Shown: positions 25,031 through 33,788 of the stretch, piece after piece | How positions within the stretch are numbered: position 1 is the first letter of the stretch | How the letters are laid out: each line of letters opens with the position of its first letter | From: Streptomyces sp. NBC_00490 | GTDB lineage: Bacteria > Actinomycetota > Actinomycetes > Streptomycetales > Streptomycetaceae | DNA: 64,000 nt | Reading direction: 5' to 3' | NCBI RefSeq assembly: GCF_036013645.1 | Contig: NZ_CP107869.1 | Coordinates: forward strand, 3,968,001-4,032,000 | Made by a program: the position numbers and the translations under genes | The notes under the pieces: model-generated | Seen by the model: only the letters and a program-made list of their open reading frames with translations | The model's database searches: none | Told to the model about the DNA's origin: nothing

Positions 25031-26081
25031 GCTGCGCAAGACCTACCGGTCACGGGGACGCCCGGCCGTGGACGCCGTACGGGGCATCGACCTCGCCCTG
25101 CGGTCCGGGGAGTTGCTCGGGCTGCTGGGTCCGTCCGGGTGCGGCAAGTCCACCACGCTGCGGATGATCGCCGGTCTGGAGACGGTCACCGGCGGGGACA
25201 TCCTGGTGGACGGACGATCGGTGATCCAGAGCCCCGCGCAGGCCCGCAACATGGGCGTCGCCTTCGAGAACTACGCGCTGTATCCGCCGCTGACGGTGGC
25301 GGAGAACCTGGCGTTCGGGCTGAAGGCGCGGCGCCGCGCCGCCCGCGGGGACGTCACCCGGACGGTGGCGGACATCGCCGAACGGGTCGGTCTGGGCGAC
25401 CTTCTCGACGCCCGCCCGGCGGGCCTGTCCAGCGGCCAGAAACAGCGCGTCTCCCTCGCCCGCGCCCTGATCCGCGAACCGGACGTCCTGCTCCTGGACG
25501 AGCCGCTCTCCCATCTGGACGCGGCCCAGCGCGACACCACGCGCCGGGAACTGAAGCGCATCCAGCGGGACCTGGGCCATACGACCATCCTCGTCACCCA
25601 CGACCAGGAGGAGGCCCTCTCCCTCGCCGACCGGATCGCCGTGATGAGGGACGGGGTGATCCAGCAGCTGGGCACGCCGTACGAGATCTACGACAACCCC
25701 GCCCATGTCTTCGTGGCCGACTTCGTCGGCGAACCCGCGATCAACCTGCTGAACGGCGTCGCGACCGACGACGGTCACGCCCGTCTCTCGGAGTCGGTGC
25801 GGATCGCGCTCCCGGTGCCGGTGGCGGCGGGCCGGGAGGTGGTGGTCGGGATCCGCCCGGAGGATCTGCGGCTGTCCGGGGACGAGGGCCTGGCCGCGCG
25901 GGTCGTGGCCCACGAACCCCTGCTGGAGTCGGGCATCGCCACGCTGGCCCTGGAGGGCGTGGAACTGGTCGTCCTCACCGGCCCGGAAGTCCGGCTCACC
26001 CACGGCGACGACGTCCGTGTCACCGCCGACCCGGACCTCACCCATGTCTTCGACGCCGAGACGGGAGAGTCCCTGCGATGA
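25008..26081 (+). CDS. MalK/UgpC-type ABC ATPase 2 (Glu at Q-loop)
   Basis: The 357-residue protein has Walker A GPSGCGKSTTLR, signature GLSSGQKQRVSLA, Walker B LLLDEPLSHLD and switch VTHDQEEAL. Its Q-loop reads MGVAFENYALYPPL, again with Glu in place of Gln. The signature LSSGQ also departs from LSGGQ. The start at 25008 overlaps the DeoR gene and is preceded by GAGG. A TOBE domain fills the last 110 residues. Two ATPases in one importer operon recall the Rhizobium/Pseudomonas GlpS-GlpT glycerol transporters, where a heterodimer is used. That function is inferred. Confidence 0.88.
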   Translation: MTQLELRELRKTYRSRGRPAVDAVRGIDLALRSGELLGLLGPSGCGKSTTLRMIAGLETVTGGDILVDGRSVIQSPAQARNMGVAFENYALYPPLTVAENLAFGLKARRRAARGDVTRTVADIAERVGLGDLLDARPAGLSSGQKQRVSLARALIREPDVLLLDEPLSHLDAAQRDTTRRELKRIQRDLGHTTILVTHDQEEALSLADRIAVMRDGVIQQLGTPYEIYDNPAHVFVADFVGEPAINLLNGVATDDGHARLSESVRIALPVPVAAGREVVVGIRPEDLRLSGDEGLAARVVAHEPLLESGIATLALEGVELVVLTGPEVRLTHGDDVRVTADPDLTHVFDAETGESLR

Positions 26082-27109
26082 GCGAGATCCTGCGGATCAC
26101 GGCAGCCGGCGACCACTTCGTCCTGCCGGGCCTGATCGCCCGCGCGGTCGCCGACGAGGTCGGCGAACAGGCCGCGGAGGTACGTGAGTTGACGCTCGGC
26201 TGGCCCCTGGAGCCGTTCGGGCCGGTCGCGGAGGTCATGGAGGCGAGCGATGCCGAGGAGGAGCTGATCGGGGCGCTGTCCGGTGCGCAGGTGCTGGTCA
26301 CACAGATGGGCCCGGTCACCGAACGGGTCCTGGCCGCCTCGCCCTCGCTGCGTCTGGTGGTCGTCTGCCGGGGCGGTCCGGTCAACGTCAACCTGGAGGC
26401 GGCCAAGGCGCACGACGTCCGCGTCTGCTTCACGCCCGGGCGCAACGCCGCCGCCACCGCGGAGTTCACCGTGGGCCTGCTGCTGGCCGCTCTCCGCCGT
26501 ATCCCCCAGGCCCATCACCTCCTCGCCGGACAGGGGAGCTGGGAGGGGGCGGCGTACTACACCTACGAGAACAGCGGACTGGAACTGGAGGACCTCCCGG
26601 TCGGGCTCGTCGGCTACGGCGCGGTGGGCAGCCGGGTCGCCCGGGTGCTCTGTGCCTTCGGCGCGCAGGTCATGGTCCACGACCCCTACGTCCGCGGCGA
26701 GATCCACGGTCTGCGGGTGCCGTCCCTCGACGCACTCCTGCGCAGATCCCGCGTGATCACCCTGCACGCCCGGTTGACCGAGGAGACCCGGGGCCTGATC
26801 GGCGCCCGTGAACTGGCCCTGCTCCCGCCGGGCGCGGTCGTGGTCAACGCGGCCCGCGGCCCCCTCCTGGACGAGGAGGCGCTGTGCGACGCGCTGGAGA
26901 GCGGGCGGTTGTCGGAGGCGGCGCTGGACACGTACGCGAGGGAGCCGGTGCCGGCGGACTCACGGCTGCTGGGGCTGGCGGAACGGGTGGTGATGACCCC
27001 GCATCTGGGCGGGGCCTCGCGCGCGGTGGCGGAGAAGGCGGCACGGATCGCGGCGGAGGAAGTGGGCCGCTGGCTGCGCGGGGAACCGCCGGCGCACTGT
27101 CTGACCTGA
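26078..27109 (+). CDS. D-isomer-specific 2-hydroxyacid dehydrogenase family protein
   Basis: The 343-residue NAD-dependent oxidoreductase is ATGA-coupled to ATPase 2. The nucleotide-binding site appears as VGLVGYGAVGSRVARVL, and the catalytic Arg in VNAARGPLLDEEAL and His in MTPHLGGAS are present. Relatives act on phosphoglycerate, glycerate, glyoxylate or hydroxypyruvate. In this operon, between a sugar importer and an FGGY kinase, it likely oxidises or reduces an acid intermediate of the sugar or polyol pathway. The exact substrate cannot be predicted. Confidence 0.87.
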   Translation: MSEILRITAAGDHFVLPGLIARAVADEVGEQAAEVRELTLGWPLEPFGPVAEVMEASDAEEELIGALSGAQVLVTQMGPVTERVLAASPSLRLVVVCRGGPVNVNLEAAKAHDVRVCFTPGRNAAATAEFTVGLLLAALRRIPQAHHLLAGQGSWEGAAYYTYENSGLELEDLPVGLVGYGAVGSRVARVLCAFGAQVMVHDPYVRGEIHGLRVPSLDALLRRSRVITLHARLTEETRGLIGARELALLPPGAVVVNAARGPLLDEEALCDALESGRLSEAALDTYAREPVPADSRLLGLAERVVMTPHLGGASRAVAEKAARIAAEEVGRWLRGEPPAHCLT

Positions 27110-27126
27110 GACTCGAGGAGGCGCTC

Positions 27127-28554
27127 ATGTACGTGGGGATCGATGTGGGCACGTCCATGGTGAAGGCCGCCGCCTTCGACGGCTCGGGACGTGAACTGGC
27201 CGTCGCCGCCCGCCCGGTGGGCCTCGCCCTGCACGGCGGTTTCGTCGAGCAGGACATGGACGAGGTGTACGGGGCTGTCGTCGCCGTCCTGGAGGAGGTG
27301 ACCTCGCGGGTGCCCGGGCCCGTGGAGCTGGCCGGGCTCACCGGGCAGGGCGACGGGGTGTGGCTGGTGGACGCGCGGGGCCGTCCGGTGCGTTCGGCGG
27401 CGTCCTGGATGGACGGCCGGGCGCACGAGCTGGTCGACCGGTGGCTGGCGGACGGCACGTTCGAGACGGTGTTCCGGCGGACGGGCAGCGCCATGTTCCC
27501 GGGCTGTCCGGGGCCGCTGCTGGCCTGGCTGGACAGCCACGACCCGAAGTCGCTGGACGCGGCGTCGGCGGCCGTCTACTGCAAGGACATGGTGTTCCAG
27601 CGGCTGACGGGGGCGGCCCGGGCGACGACGGACGTCTCGGACGCGTCGATGCCGTTCCTGGACCCGCGCTCACGCACCTACGACAACCGGGTCGTCGAGC
27701 TGCTGGGCCTGACCCACCGGCGCGGTCTGCTGGCCCCGGTCAGCGACCCCCTCGCCACGGGCGAGGCGCGCGGCGAGGGCCTGCCGGCCGGTACCCGGGT
27801 CGCCGACGGCCCCTACGACCTGCCCGCCTGCGCGCTGGGCGCCGGGGTGACCGCGCCCGGCGACGGGCTGCTGATCGTCGGCACCTGTCTGGCCAGCCTG
27901 GTCGCCACCGGTGACGTGGACCTGACCGGTGAGCCGGCCGGACTGTACATCTGCACCGACCGCCCGGGCCACTGGCTGCGCGCCATGCCGGCGATGGTCG
28001 GCACGGCGGCCCTGGACTGGGTGCTGTCGACGACGGGCGTCCGGCACGAGGAGGTCGACGGCCTGCTCGCGAAGACCCCGCCGGGCGCCAACGGGGTCCG
28101 TGTCCTGCCGTACTTCGCTCCCTCGGGCGAGCGCGCGCCCTTCGTCGAACCCCGGCTGCGCGCCGAACTCAGCGGTGTCTCCCTGGAGTCGACGCGAGCC
28201 GACCTGGTCCGGGCCACCTGTGAGGGCATCGGGTACGCGGCCCGGCACTGCCTGGAGGCGGCGGGTCTGACCGGTTCCCTCGCCGTGTGCGGCGGCGGCA
28301 CCCGCAGTCCCGCCTGGATGCGGCTGCTGTCCGACGTGCTCGGGCGCCCGCTGCGGGTCGTCGAGGGCGAGGTGGGGGCGCGGGGCGCGGTGCTCGCGGC
28401 GGCCGAGCGGTTCGGGGTGGAGCTGGACGCGCAGGCGTGGACGCGGCCGACGTCGGTGGTGGAGCCGGACGCCGAGCGGGTGGCGTTCTACGCGCAGGGG
28501 CACGAGGAGCATCTGGCGCGGCTGGCGGCGGCCCGCGACCGGGCACGCGACTGA
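27127..28554 (+). CDS. FGGY-family carbohydrate kinase (EryA/LyxK-like)
   Basis: The 475-residue kinase begins YVGIDVGTSMVKAAAFD and contains the segment LTGQGDGVWLVD, which resembles erythritol and L-xylulose kinases. The C-terminal adenosine site reads VCGGGTRSPAWMRLLSDVLG. GAGGAGG lies seven bases before the ATG, 17 bases after the dehydrogenase stop. It is the second FGGY kinase of the locus and differs clearly from the one at 18394, so the pathway probably phosphorylates two different compounds or two isomers. A tetritol or pentitol substrate is a reasonable guess only. Confidence 0.87.
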   Translation: MYVGIDVGTSMVKAAAFDGSGRELAVAARPVGLALHGGFVEQDMDEVYGAVVAVLEEVTSRVPGPVELAGLTGQGDGVWLVDARGRPVRSAASWMDGRAHELVDRWLADGTFETVFRRTGSAMFPGCPGPLLAWLDSHDPKSLDAASAAVYCKDMVFQRLTGAARATTDVSDASMPFLDPRSRTYDNRVVELLGLTHRRGLLAPVSDPLATGEARGEGLPAGTRVADGPYDLPACALGAGVTAPGDGLLIVGTCLASLVATGDVDLTGEPAGLYICTDRPGHWLRAMPAMVGTAALDWVLSTTGVRHEEVDGLLAKTPPGANGVRVLPYFAPSGERAPFVEPRLRAELSGVSLESTRADLVRATCEGIGYAARHCLEAAGLTGSLAVCGGGTRSPAWMRLLSDVLGRPLRVVEGEVGARGAVLAAAERFGVELDAQAWTRPTSVVEPDAERVAFYAQGHEEHLARLAAARDRARD

Positions 28555-28580
28555 ATCGCCGTACGGGAATGGGGAGTCGC

Positions 28581-29627
28581 ATGACCGAGATGAGACGTCG
28601 TTCCGTCCTGCTCGCGGCCGCCGCCGCCCCGGTGGCCGCGGCCGTGCCCGCCCACGCGGCGGTTCCCGAAAGGGGGCGGCCCCTGGTGATCGGACACCGG
28701 GGAGCCGCCGGGTGGCGCCCGGAACACACCGCCGCCTCCTACACGTACGCCGTCCAGGTGGGCGCCGACTGGATCGAACCGGACCTGGTGCCGACCAAGG
28801 ACCACGTGCTGGTGGTCCGGCACGAGAACGAGATCTCGCAGACGACGGACGTGGCGTCGCACCCGGAGTTCGGGGACCGCCGTACGACGAAGACGGTGGA
28901 CGGGCGGTCGGTGACCGGCTGGTTCACCGAGGACTTCACGCTGGCGGAGCTGAAGACGCTGTGGGCGGTGGAGCGGCTGCCGCTGGTCCGCAACCGCAAC
29001 ACGGTCTTCGACGGCCGGGAGCGGATCCTCACCTTCCAGGAGGTGGTGGAGCTGGCGCGGAAACTGTCGCGGTCGTCCGGCCGCACGATCGCCGTCTTCC
29101 CCGAGACCAAGCACCCGACGTACTTCCGCTCGATCGGCCTGGAGCTGGAGCCGCGGTTGACGGCCCTGATCCGCCGCAACCGCCTCGGGCCGCGCGAGTG
29201 CGTCGTCCAGTCCTTCGAGCCGACGAGCCTGCGGCGGATGACAGGGCTCGGCGTGCCGCTGTGGCAGGCGCTGGGGACGACGGGAGGACCGTACGACCTG
29301 GTCTCGGCCGGTGATCCGACGACGTACGCGGACATGATGACCCCGGCGGGGCTGGCGCGGATCGCGCGGTACGCGGCGTGGATCGGGCCGGACAAGTCGT
29401 CGGTCGCCGCGTCGACCCTGCTCGCGGACGCGCACGCGGCGGGGCTGAGGGTGGGGCCGTACACCTTCCGCGCGGAGAACCAGTTCCTGCCCGCGGCCTT
29501 CCGGCGCGGAAGCGGAGCAAACGATTTCGGGGACGCGTTCGCCGAATACGCGCTGTACTACCGGCTGGGAGTCGACGCGGTGGTGACGGACTTCCCTGAT
29601 CTGGCGGTGATCGCGAGGAGGGGTTGA
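28581..29627 (+). CDS. Secreted glycerophosphodiester phosphodiesterase (GlpQ/UgpQ type)
   Basis: The 348-residue enzyme has a twin-arginine-like signal (MRRRSVLLAAAAAPVAAAVP with an AHA cleavage site). The GDPD catalytic start follows as VIGHRGAAGWRPEHT, and the metal ligands are in GADWIEPDLV. Where many GDPDs have HD, this protein has RHENEISQTTDVA, as in periplasmic GlpQ proteins. It would release glycerol 3-phosphate and an alcohol from deacylated phospholipids or teichoic acid outside the cell. Its place behind a UgpBAEC-like transporter recalls E. coli ugpBAECQ. GGGGAG precedes the chosen ATG. Confidence 0.87.
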   Translation: MTEMRRRSVLLAAAAAPVAAAVPAHAAVPERGRPLVIGHRGAAGWRPEHTAASYTYAVQVGADWIEPDLVPTKDHVLVVRHENEISQTTDVASHPEFGDRRTTKTVDGRSVTGWFTEDFTLAELKTLWAVERLPLVRNRNTVFDGRERILTFQEVVELARKLSRSSGRTIAVFPETKHPTYFRSIGLELEPRLTALIRRNRLGPRECVVQSFEPTSLRRMTGLGVPLWQALGTTGGPYDLVSAGDPTTYADMMTPAGLARIARYAAWIGPDKSSVAASTLLADAHAAGLRVGPYTFRAENQFLPAAFRRGSGANDFGDAFAEYALYYRLGVDAVVTDFPDLAVIARRG

Positions 29628-29857
29628 TGGGGACACGCAAGCTGGCCTGCCCGACCTGCGGATCCATGGAGGACTTCCGGCTTCTCACCGAGGCGGAGAA
29701 GACGGCGGTGCGCGAGGACAAGGGCTCGGGGTACCGGGTGGACAACCTGTGGCGCTGCACCGCCGGGGGCTGTCTCTCGTACTACCGCCACCTCAACAAG
29801 AACGACGGCGGCCGCCTCCCCGAGAAGTTCCGCGAGGAGAAGGCCGCCGAGAACTGA
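29627..29857 (+). CDS. Small 4-Cys putative zinc-ribbon protein A
   Basis: The 76-residue protein starts on the TGATG overlap with the phosphodiesterase stop. It has two Cys pairs: CPTC near the N-terminus and RCTAGGC in the middle, with the spacing of a zinc ribbon, joined by a Glu/Lys-rich helix (LTEAEKTAVRED). It ends in a charged tail. The next gene has the same layout and ends of the same kind (CPTC, AEEK, RC..C, LP..F), so the two look like tandem paralogues. No function is recognised. Confidence 0.7.
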   Translation: MGTRKLACPTCGSMEDFRLLTEAEKTAVREDKGSGYRVDNLWRCTAGGCLSYYRHLNKNDGGRLPEKFREEKAAEN

Positions 29858-29925
29858 CGGATTCCGGGCTCACGCCCACCGGGGCCGCGGGCCTACGCTC
29901 CCCTTCCGACCAGGGGGAGGTCCGT

Positions 29926-30147
29926 ATGTCCGACTACATCCACTGCCCCACATGCCCCAAGGGCAAGGCGTATTCGTTCCGCAAGGTCAACAAGGCGGAG
30001 GAGAAGTACATCGAGTCGCTGCGCGGGAAGAAGGAGGCCCCCGGCTACTTCCGGTGCGAGGGCGGCACCGCGGCAGGGCAGTGCCGGTGGGTCCAGCCGC
30101 GCTGGAACCAGTCGAAGGGCTTCAGTCTTCCCGCGAGTTTCGGCTGA
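29926..30147 (+). CDS. Small 4-Cys putative zinc-ribbon protein B
   Basis: The 73-residue protein begins MSDYIHCPTCPKGKAYSFRK and holds the second Cys pair as FRCEGGTAAGQC. The region between contains KAEEKYIESLRGKK, again a charged helix. It is a diverged copy of the protein encoded at 29627, and lies 68 bases after it with GGGGGAGG upstream of ATG 29926. The basic surface (many Lys and Arg, Trp in QPRWNQSKGF) suggests nucleic acid or protein binding, which is a guess. Confidence 0.7.
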   Translation: MSDYIHCPTCPKGKAYSFRKVNKAEEKYIESLRGKKEAPGYFRCEGGTAAGQCRWVQPRWNQSKGFSLPASFG

Positions 30148-30156
30148 CCGCGCCGG

Positions 30157-30813
30157 TCACAGGTTGCTGAAGTCCGGGCCCTTGGTGCGGGTGCGCTTGA
30201 TCTCGTAGAAGCCCGGGACCGAGGCGACCGCGAGGGTGCCGTCCCAGAGCCTTGCCGCGTCGTCGCCCTTGGGGGCCGGGGTGACGACCGGGCCGAAGAA
30301 GGCGATCTGCTCGCCGTCGGGGCCGGGGACGGCGATGACCGGGGTGCCGACCTCCTGGCCGACCTTCTCGATGCCCTCCTTGTGGGAGGCGCGCAGTTCG
30401 GCGTCGAACTCGAAGTCCTCCTGGTCGGCGTAGTCGATCAGGTCGGCGGGGAGACCGGCGTCGGCCAGCGCGGCGGCTATGGCCTCGAGCGTCGGGCCCT
30501 CGCCGTTGTTGTGGAAGCGGGTGCCGAGCGCGGTGTAGAGCGGGCCGAGAACGTCCGCGCCGTGCTTCTGCCAGGCGGCCGTCGCCACCCGTACCGGCTT
30601 CCACGCCTTGGTCGCCAGCATCTCCCGGTACTCCTCGGGCAGCTGGTCGATCTTGTCCTCGTTCAGCACGGCCAGGCTCATGATGTGCCAGCGCACCTCG
30701 ATGTCCCGGACCTTCTCCACTTCCAGGACCCAGCGGGAGGTCATCCAGGCCCACGGGCACAGGGGGTCGAACCAGAAGTCGACGGGCGTCTTCGCGGTGC
30801 TGGTCTCGGACAT
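30157..30813 (-). CDS. DsbA-family oxidoreductase, mycothiol-dependent nitroreductase-like (Rv2466c type)
   Basis: The 218-residue thioredoxin-fold protein opens with VDFWFDPLCPWAWMTSRWVL. In Mycobacterium tuberculosis Rv2466c the equivalent motif is CPWC; here only the first Cys is present, and the second is Ala. The rest of the fold is conserved, with the cis-Pro loop GTPVIAV. Such proteins work in the cytoplasm with mycothiol, the actinobacterial low-molecular-weight thiol. A one-Cys site suggests mixed-disulfide exchange with mycothiol. It is convergent with the 4-Cys protein genes, nine bases apart. Confidence 0.83.
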   Translation of the reverse strand: MSETSTAKTPVDFWFDPLCPWAWMTSRWVLEVEKVRDIEVRWHIMSLAVLNEDKIDQLPEEYREMLATKAWKPVRVATAAWQKHGADVLGPLYTALGTRFHNNGEGPTLEAIAAALADAGLPADLIDYADQEDFEFDAELRASHKEGIEKVGQEVGTPVIAVPGPDGEQIAFFGPVVTPAPKGDDAARLWDGTLAVASVPGFYEIKRTRTKGPDFSNL

Positions 30814-30970
30814 GCGTCTCCTCAGGAAAGTGTTCGAACGAAGAGGGAACGCCGTCCGCGTCCCGCCCCATTCCCGTTGCCGCCCCTCATTCCCTGCTGC
30901 CGCGCGTCAGGGGCACATGGCAGGATCGGTGCTGTCCACATACCGAACACCCCCCGAGGGAGTGCCGCCC

Positions 30971-33544
30971 GTGCCCGGTGAGAATCTGTCCCGCGACGAG
31001 GCCCGGGAGCGGGCCGCCCTGCTGTCCGTCGACGGGTACGACGTGTCCCTCGACGTCCGCTCCGCCGTGGGCGGCGGGGACGAGGCGCCGCGCACCTTCC
31101 GGTCCGTGACCACGATCCGCTTCCGGTGCAGCGAGCCCGGCGCGTCCAGCTTCGCGGATCTGATCGCGCCGAGTGTGACGGCCGTCTCACTCAACGGCAA
31201 GGACCTGGACCCGAGCGAGGTCTTCGACGGCTCCCGGATCACCCTGGAGGACCTGGCCGCCGACAACGAGCTGGTCGTCGACGCCCAGTGCGCCTACTCC
31301 CGCACCGGCGAGGGCCTGCACCGCTTCGTCGACCCCGAGGACGGAGAGGTCTACCTCTACACCCAGTACGAGCCGGCCGATTCCCGCCGCGTCTTCGCCA
31401 ACTTCGAGCAGCCGGACCTCAAGGCCCCGTTCCGCTTCGAGGTGCGGGCGCCGGAGGCCTGGACGGTGTGGAGCAACGGCGTCGGGGAACGGTCCGAGGG
31501 CGTGTGGCGCTTCGCGGAGACGAAGCCGATCTCGACGTACATCACCTGTGTCGTGGCGGGCCCGTACCACTACGTGACGGACTCCTACTCCCGCGATCTG
31601 GGCGACGGCACGACGCTGGAGATCCCCCTCGGCGCCCTGTGCCGCAAGGGACTGGCGAAGCACTTCGACGCCGACGACGTCTTCCTGATCACCAAGCAGG
31701 GCCTGGACTTCTTCCACGAGCACTTCGACTACCCGTACCCCTTCGGGAAGTACGACCAGGCCTTCGTGCCCGAGTACAACCTGGGCGCGATGGAGAACCC
31801 GGGCCTGGTGACCTTCCGCGAGGAGTACATCTTCCGCGGCAAGGTGACGCAGGCGTCCTACGAGGCGCGGGCCAACGTCATCCTGCACGAGATGGCCCAC
31901 ATGTGGTTCGGCGACCTCGTCACCATGGTGTGGTGGGACGACCTGTGGCTGAAGGAGTCCTTCGCGGACTTCATGGGCACGTTCGCCAACGTCGGCGCGA
32001 CCCGCTTCGAGAACGCCTGGATCACCTTCGCCAACCGCCGCAAGGCCTGGGCGTACCGCGCCGACCAGCTGCCGTCGACGCACCCGATCACGGCCGACAT
32101 CCGCGACCTCCAGGACGCCAAGCTCAACTTCGACGGCATCACGTACGCGAAGGGCGCCTCCGTGCTGAAGCAGCTCGTGGCGTACGTCGGCCAGGACGCG
32201 TTCCTCGAGGGCGCGCGGCGCTACTTCAAGCGCAACGCGTACGGCAACACCCGCCTCGGTGACCTGCTGTCGGTGCTGGAGGAGACCAGCGGCCGGGACA
32301 TGGCGGCCTGGTCGCGGTCGTGGCTCCAGACGGCCGGGGTGAACTCCCTGACCCCGCAGGTGCTGTTGAACCCCGAGGGCCTGGTGGACGAGCTCGCCGT
32401 GGTCCAGGAGGCCGCCGAGTCCCACCCCGAACTGCGCCCGCACCGGGTGGCGGTGGGCCTGTACCGCAAGGGCGCGGACGGGGCGGTCGAGCGGTACGCG
32501 CGCGTGGAGGTGGACGTCGACGGGCCGAGGACGGTCGTGCCGGAGCTGGCGGGCGCGCAGGCGCCGGAGCTCGTCCTGGTCAACGACGACGACCTGACGT
32601 ACTGCAAGACGCGGTTCGACACGGGCTCCCTGGAGACCCTCAAGGGTCATCTGGGGGACCTCACCGACCCGCTGGCCCGCGCCCTGTGCTGGTCGGCGCT
32701 GTGGAACATGACGAGGGACGCTCTGCTGCCCGCCCGGGACTTCGTGGACCTGGTGCTGCGGTTCGCGGGCCGGGAGTCGGACATCGGTGTGCTGCAGATG
32801 CTGCACGCGTGGGCGAACTCCTCGCTGGTCAACTACGTGACCCCCGAGTGGGCTGCGACGGGCGAGCGGCTGGTGGCCGAGGGCGCGCTGAAGGAGCTGC
32901 GGCTGGCGGAGCCGGGCAGCGAGCACCAGCTGGCGTGGGCGCGGTTCTTCGCGACGGTGGCGTCGGGTGCGGCGGATCTCCAGCTGCTCCAGGGTCTGCT
33001 GGAGGGAACGGCGAAGATCGAGGGCCTGGAGGTGGACCAGGAGCTGCGCTGGGCGTTCCTGGAGCCGCTGGCCGCGCACGGGGTGGCGGACGAGTCGGCG
33101 CTCGCGGCGGAACTGGCCCGCGACGACACCGCGTCGGGCAAGCGCCATCAGATCCGCTGTCTGGCGGCCCGCCCGTCGGCGGCGGTCAAGGCGCAGGCGT
33201 GGGCACAGGTGGTGGAGTCCGACGCCCTCTCGAACGCGCTGGTCGGGGCGACGATCTCGGGCTGGAACCAGTCCTCGCAGCGGGAGTTGCTGGCGCCGTA
33301 CGCGGCGAAGTACTTCGAGGTGATCGAGCGGGTGTGGACGGACCGCTCGATCCAGATCGGCATGGACGTGGTCGGCGGCCTGTTCCCCTCGCTCCAGCAG
33401 TCGCGGGCGACGGTGGAGGCGACGGACGCGTGGCTGGCGGCGCACGAGGAGGCCGCACCGGCCCTTCGCCGGCTGGTGCTGGAGGCGCGGGACGACCTGG
33501 CACGGGCGTTGCGCGGACAGGAGTGCGACGCGACGGCGGGCTGA
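30971..33544 (+). CDS. pepN: Aminopeptidase N, M1 zinc metallopeptidase (copy 1)
   Basis: The 857-residue enzyme removes N-terminal residues from peptides. GAMEN (NLGAMENPG), the zinc motif HEMAHMWFGDL and the third ligand Glu in WLKESFADF are all present, as well as the catalytic Tyr region ITYAKGASVLKQL. The GTG at 30971 is chosen because it gives VPGENLSRDEAR, matching the start of the second copy at 49785, and has GAGGGAG upstream. Both copies are exactly 857 residues. This copy has insertions of charged residues near the start (GGGDEAPRTF). It is followed by a clear terminator. Confidence 0.93.
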   Translation: MPGENLSRDEARERAALLSVDGYDVSLDVRSAVGGGDEAPRTFRSVTTIRFRCSEPGASSFADLIAPSVTAVSLNGKDLDPSEVFDGSRITLEDLAADNELVVDAQCAYSRTGEGLHRFVDPEDGEVYLYTQYEPADSRRVFANFEQPDLKAPFRFEVRAPEAWTVWSNGVGERSEGVWRFAETKPISTYITCVVAGPYHYVTDSYSRDLGDGTTLEIPLGALCRKGLAKHFDADDVFLITKQGLDFFHEHFDYPYPFGKYDQAFVPEYNLGAMENPGLVTFREEYIFRGKVTQASYEARANVILHEMAHMWFGDLVTMVWWDDLWLKESFADFMGTFANVGATRFENAWITFANRRKAWAYRADQLPSTHPITADIRDLQDAKLNFDGITYAKGASVLKQLVAYVGQDAFLEGARRYFKRNAYGNTRLGDLLSVLEETSGRDMAAWSRSWLQTAGVNSLTPQVLLNPEGLVDELAVVQEAAESHPELRPHRVAVGLYRKGADGAVERYARVEVDVDGPRTVVPELAGAQAPELVLVNDDDLTYCKTRFDTGSLETLKGHLGDLTDPLARALCWSALWNMTRDALLPARDFVDLVLRFAGRESDIGVLQMLHAWANSSLVNYVTPEWAATGERLVAEGALKELRLAEPGSEHQLAWARFFATVASGAADLQLLQGLLEGTAKIEGLEVDQELRWAFLEPLAAHGVADESALAAELARDDTASGKRHQIRCLAARPSAAVKAQAWAQVVESDALSNALVGATISGWNQSSQRELLAPYAAKYFEVIERVWTDRSIQIGMDVVGGLFPSLQQSRATVEATDAWLAAHEEAAPALRRLVLEARDDLARALRGQECDATAG

Positions 33545-33641
33545 ACCGCCGGTCGCCGCCGACCGCCGCCGATCTCCACCGATCTCTGCCCTGAGCTTGG
33601 GCTCTTGGTAGCCGTTACGAAATTCAGGCAATAGCGGCCGT

Positions 33642-33674
33642 AACCCCTGGTCCAACCCATTCGGACCAGGGGTT
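33642..33674 (+). terminator. Terminator of pepN copy 1
   Basis: AACCCCTGGTCC (33642-33653) pairs with GGACCAGGGGTT (33663-33674), then TTTC. Twelve base pairs with a nine-base loop. Confidence 0.85.
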
Positions 33675-33788
33675 TTCGCCGCCTACTCGGCACCCGAACA
33701 CCCGTCCTTTAGTACCGCCTTGTCCGCATTCGTCGACAGGCATGTAACAGGGGTTAGGAATCAGATCAACGGCGGGAATCTCCGCTGC

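Noticed and set aside
31187..33655. An 822-codon minus-strand frame opposite pepN copy 1 (and a similar one opposite copy 2)
   Set aside because: Composition is a shadow pattern, and both occur at the same place in both pepN copies because the coding strand is conserved.
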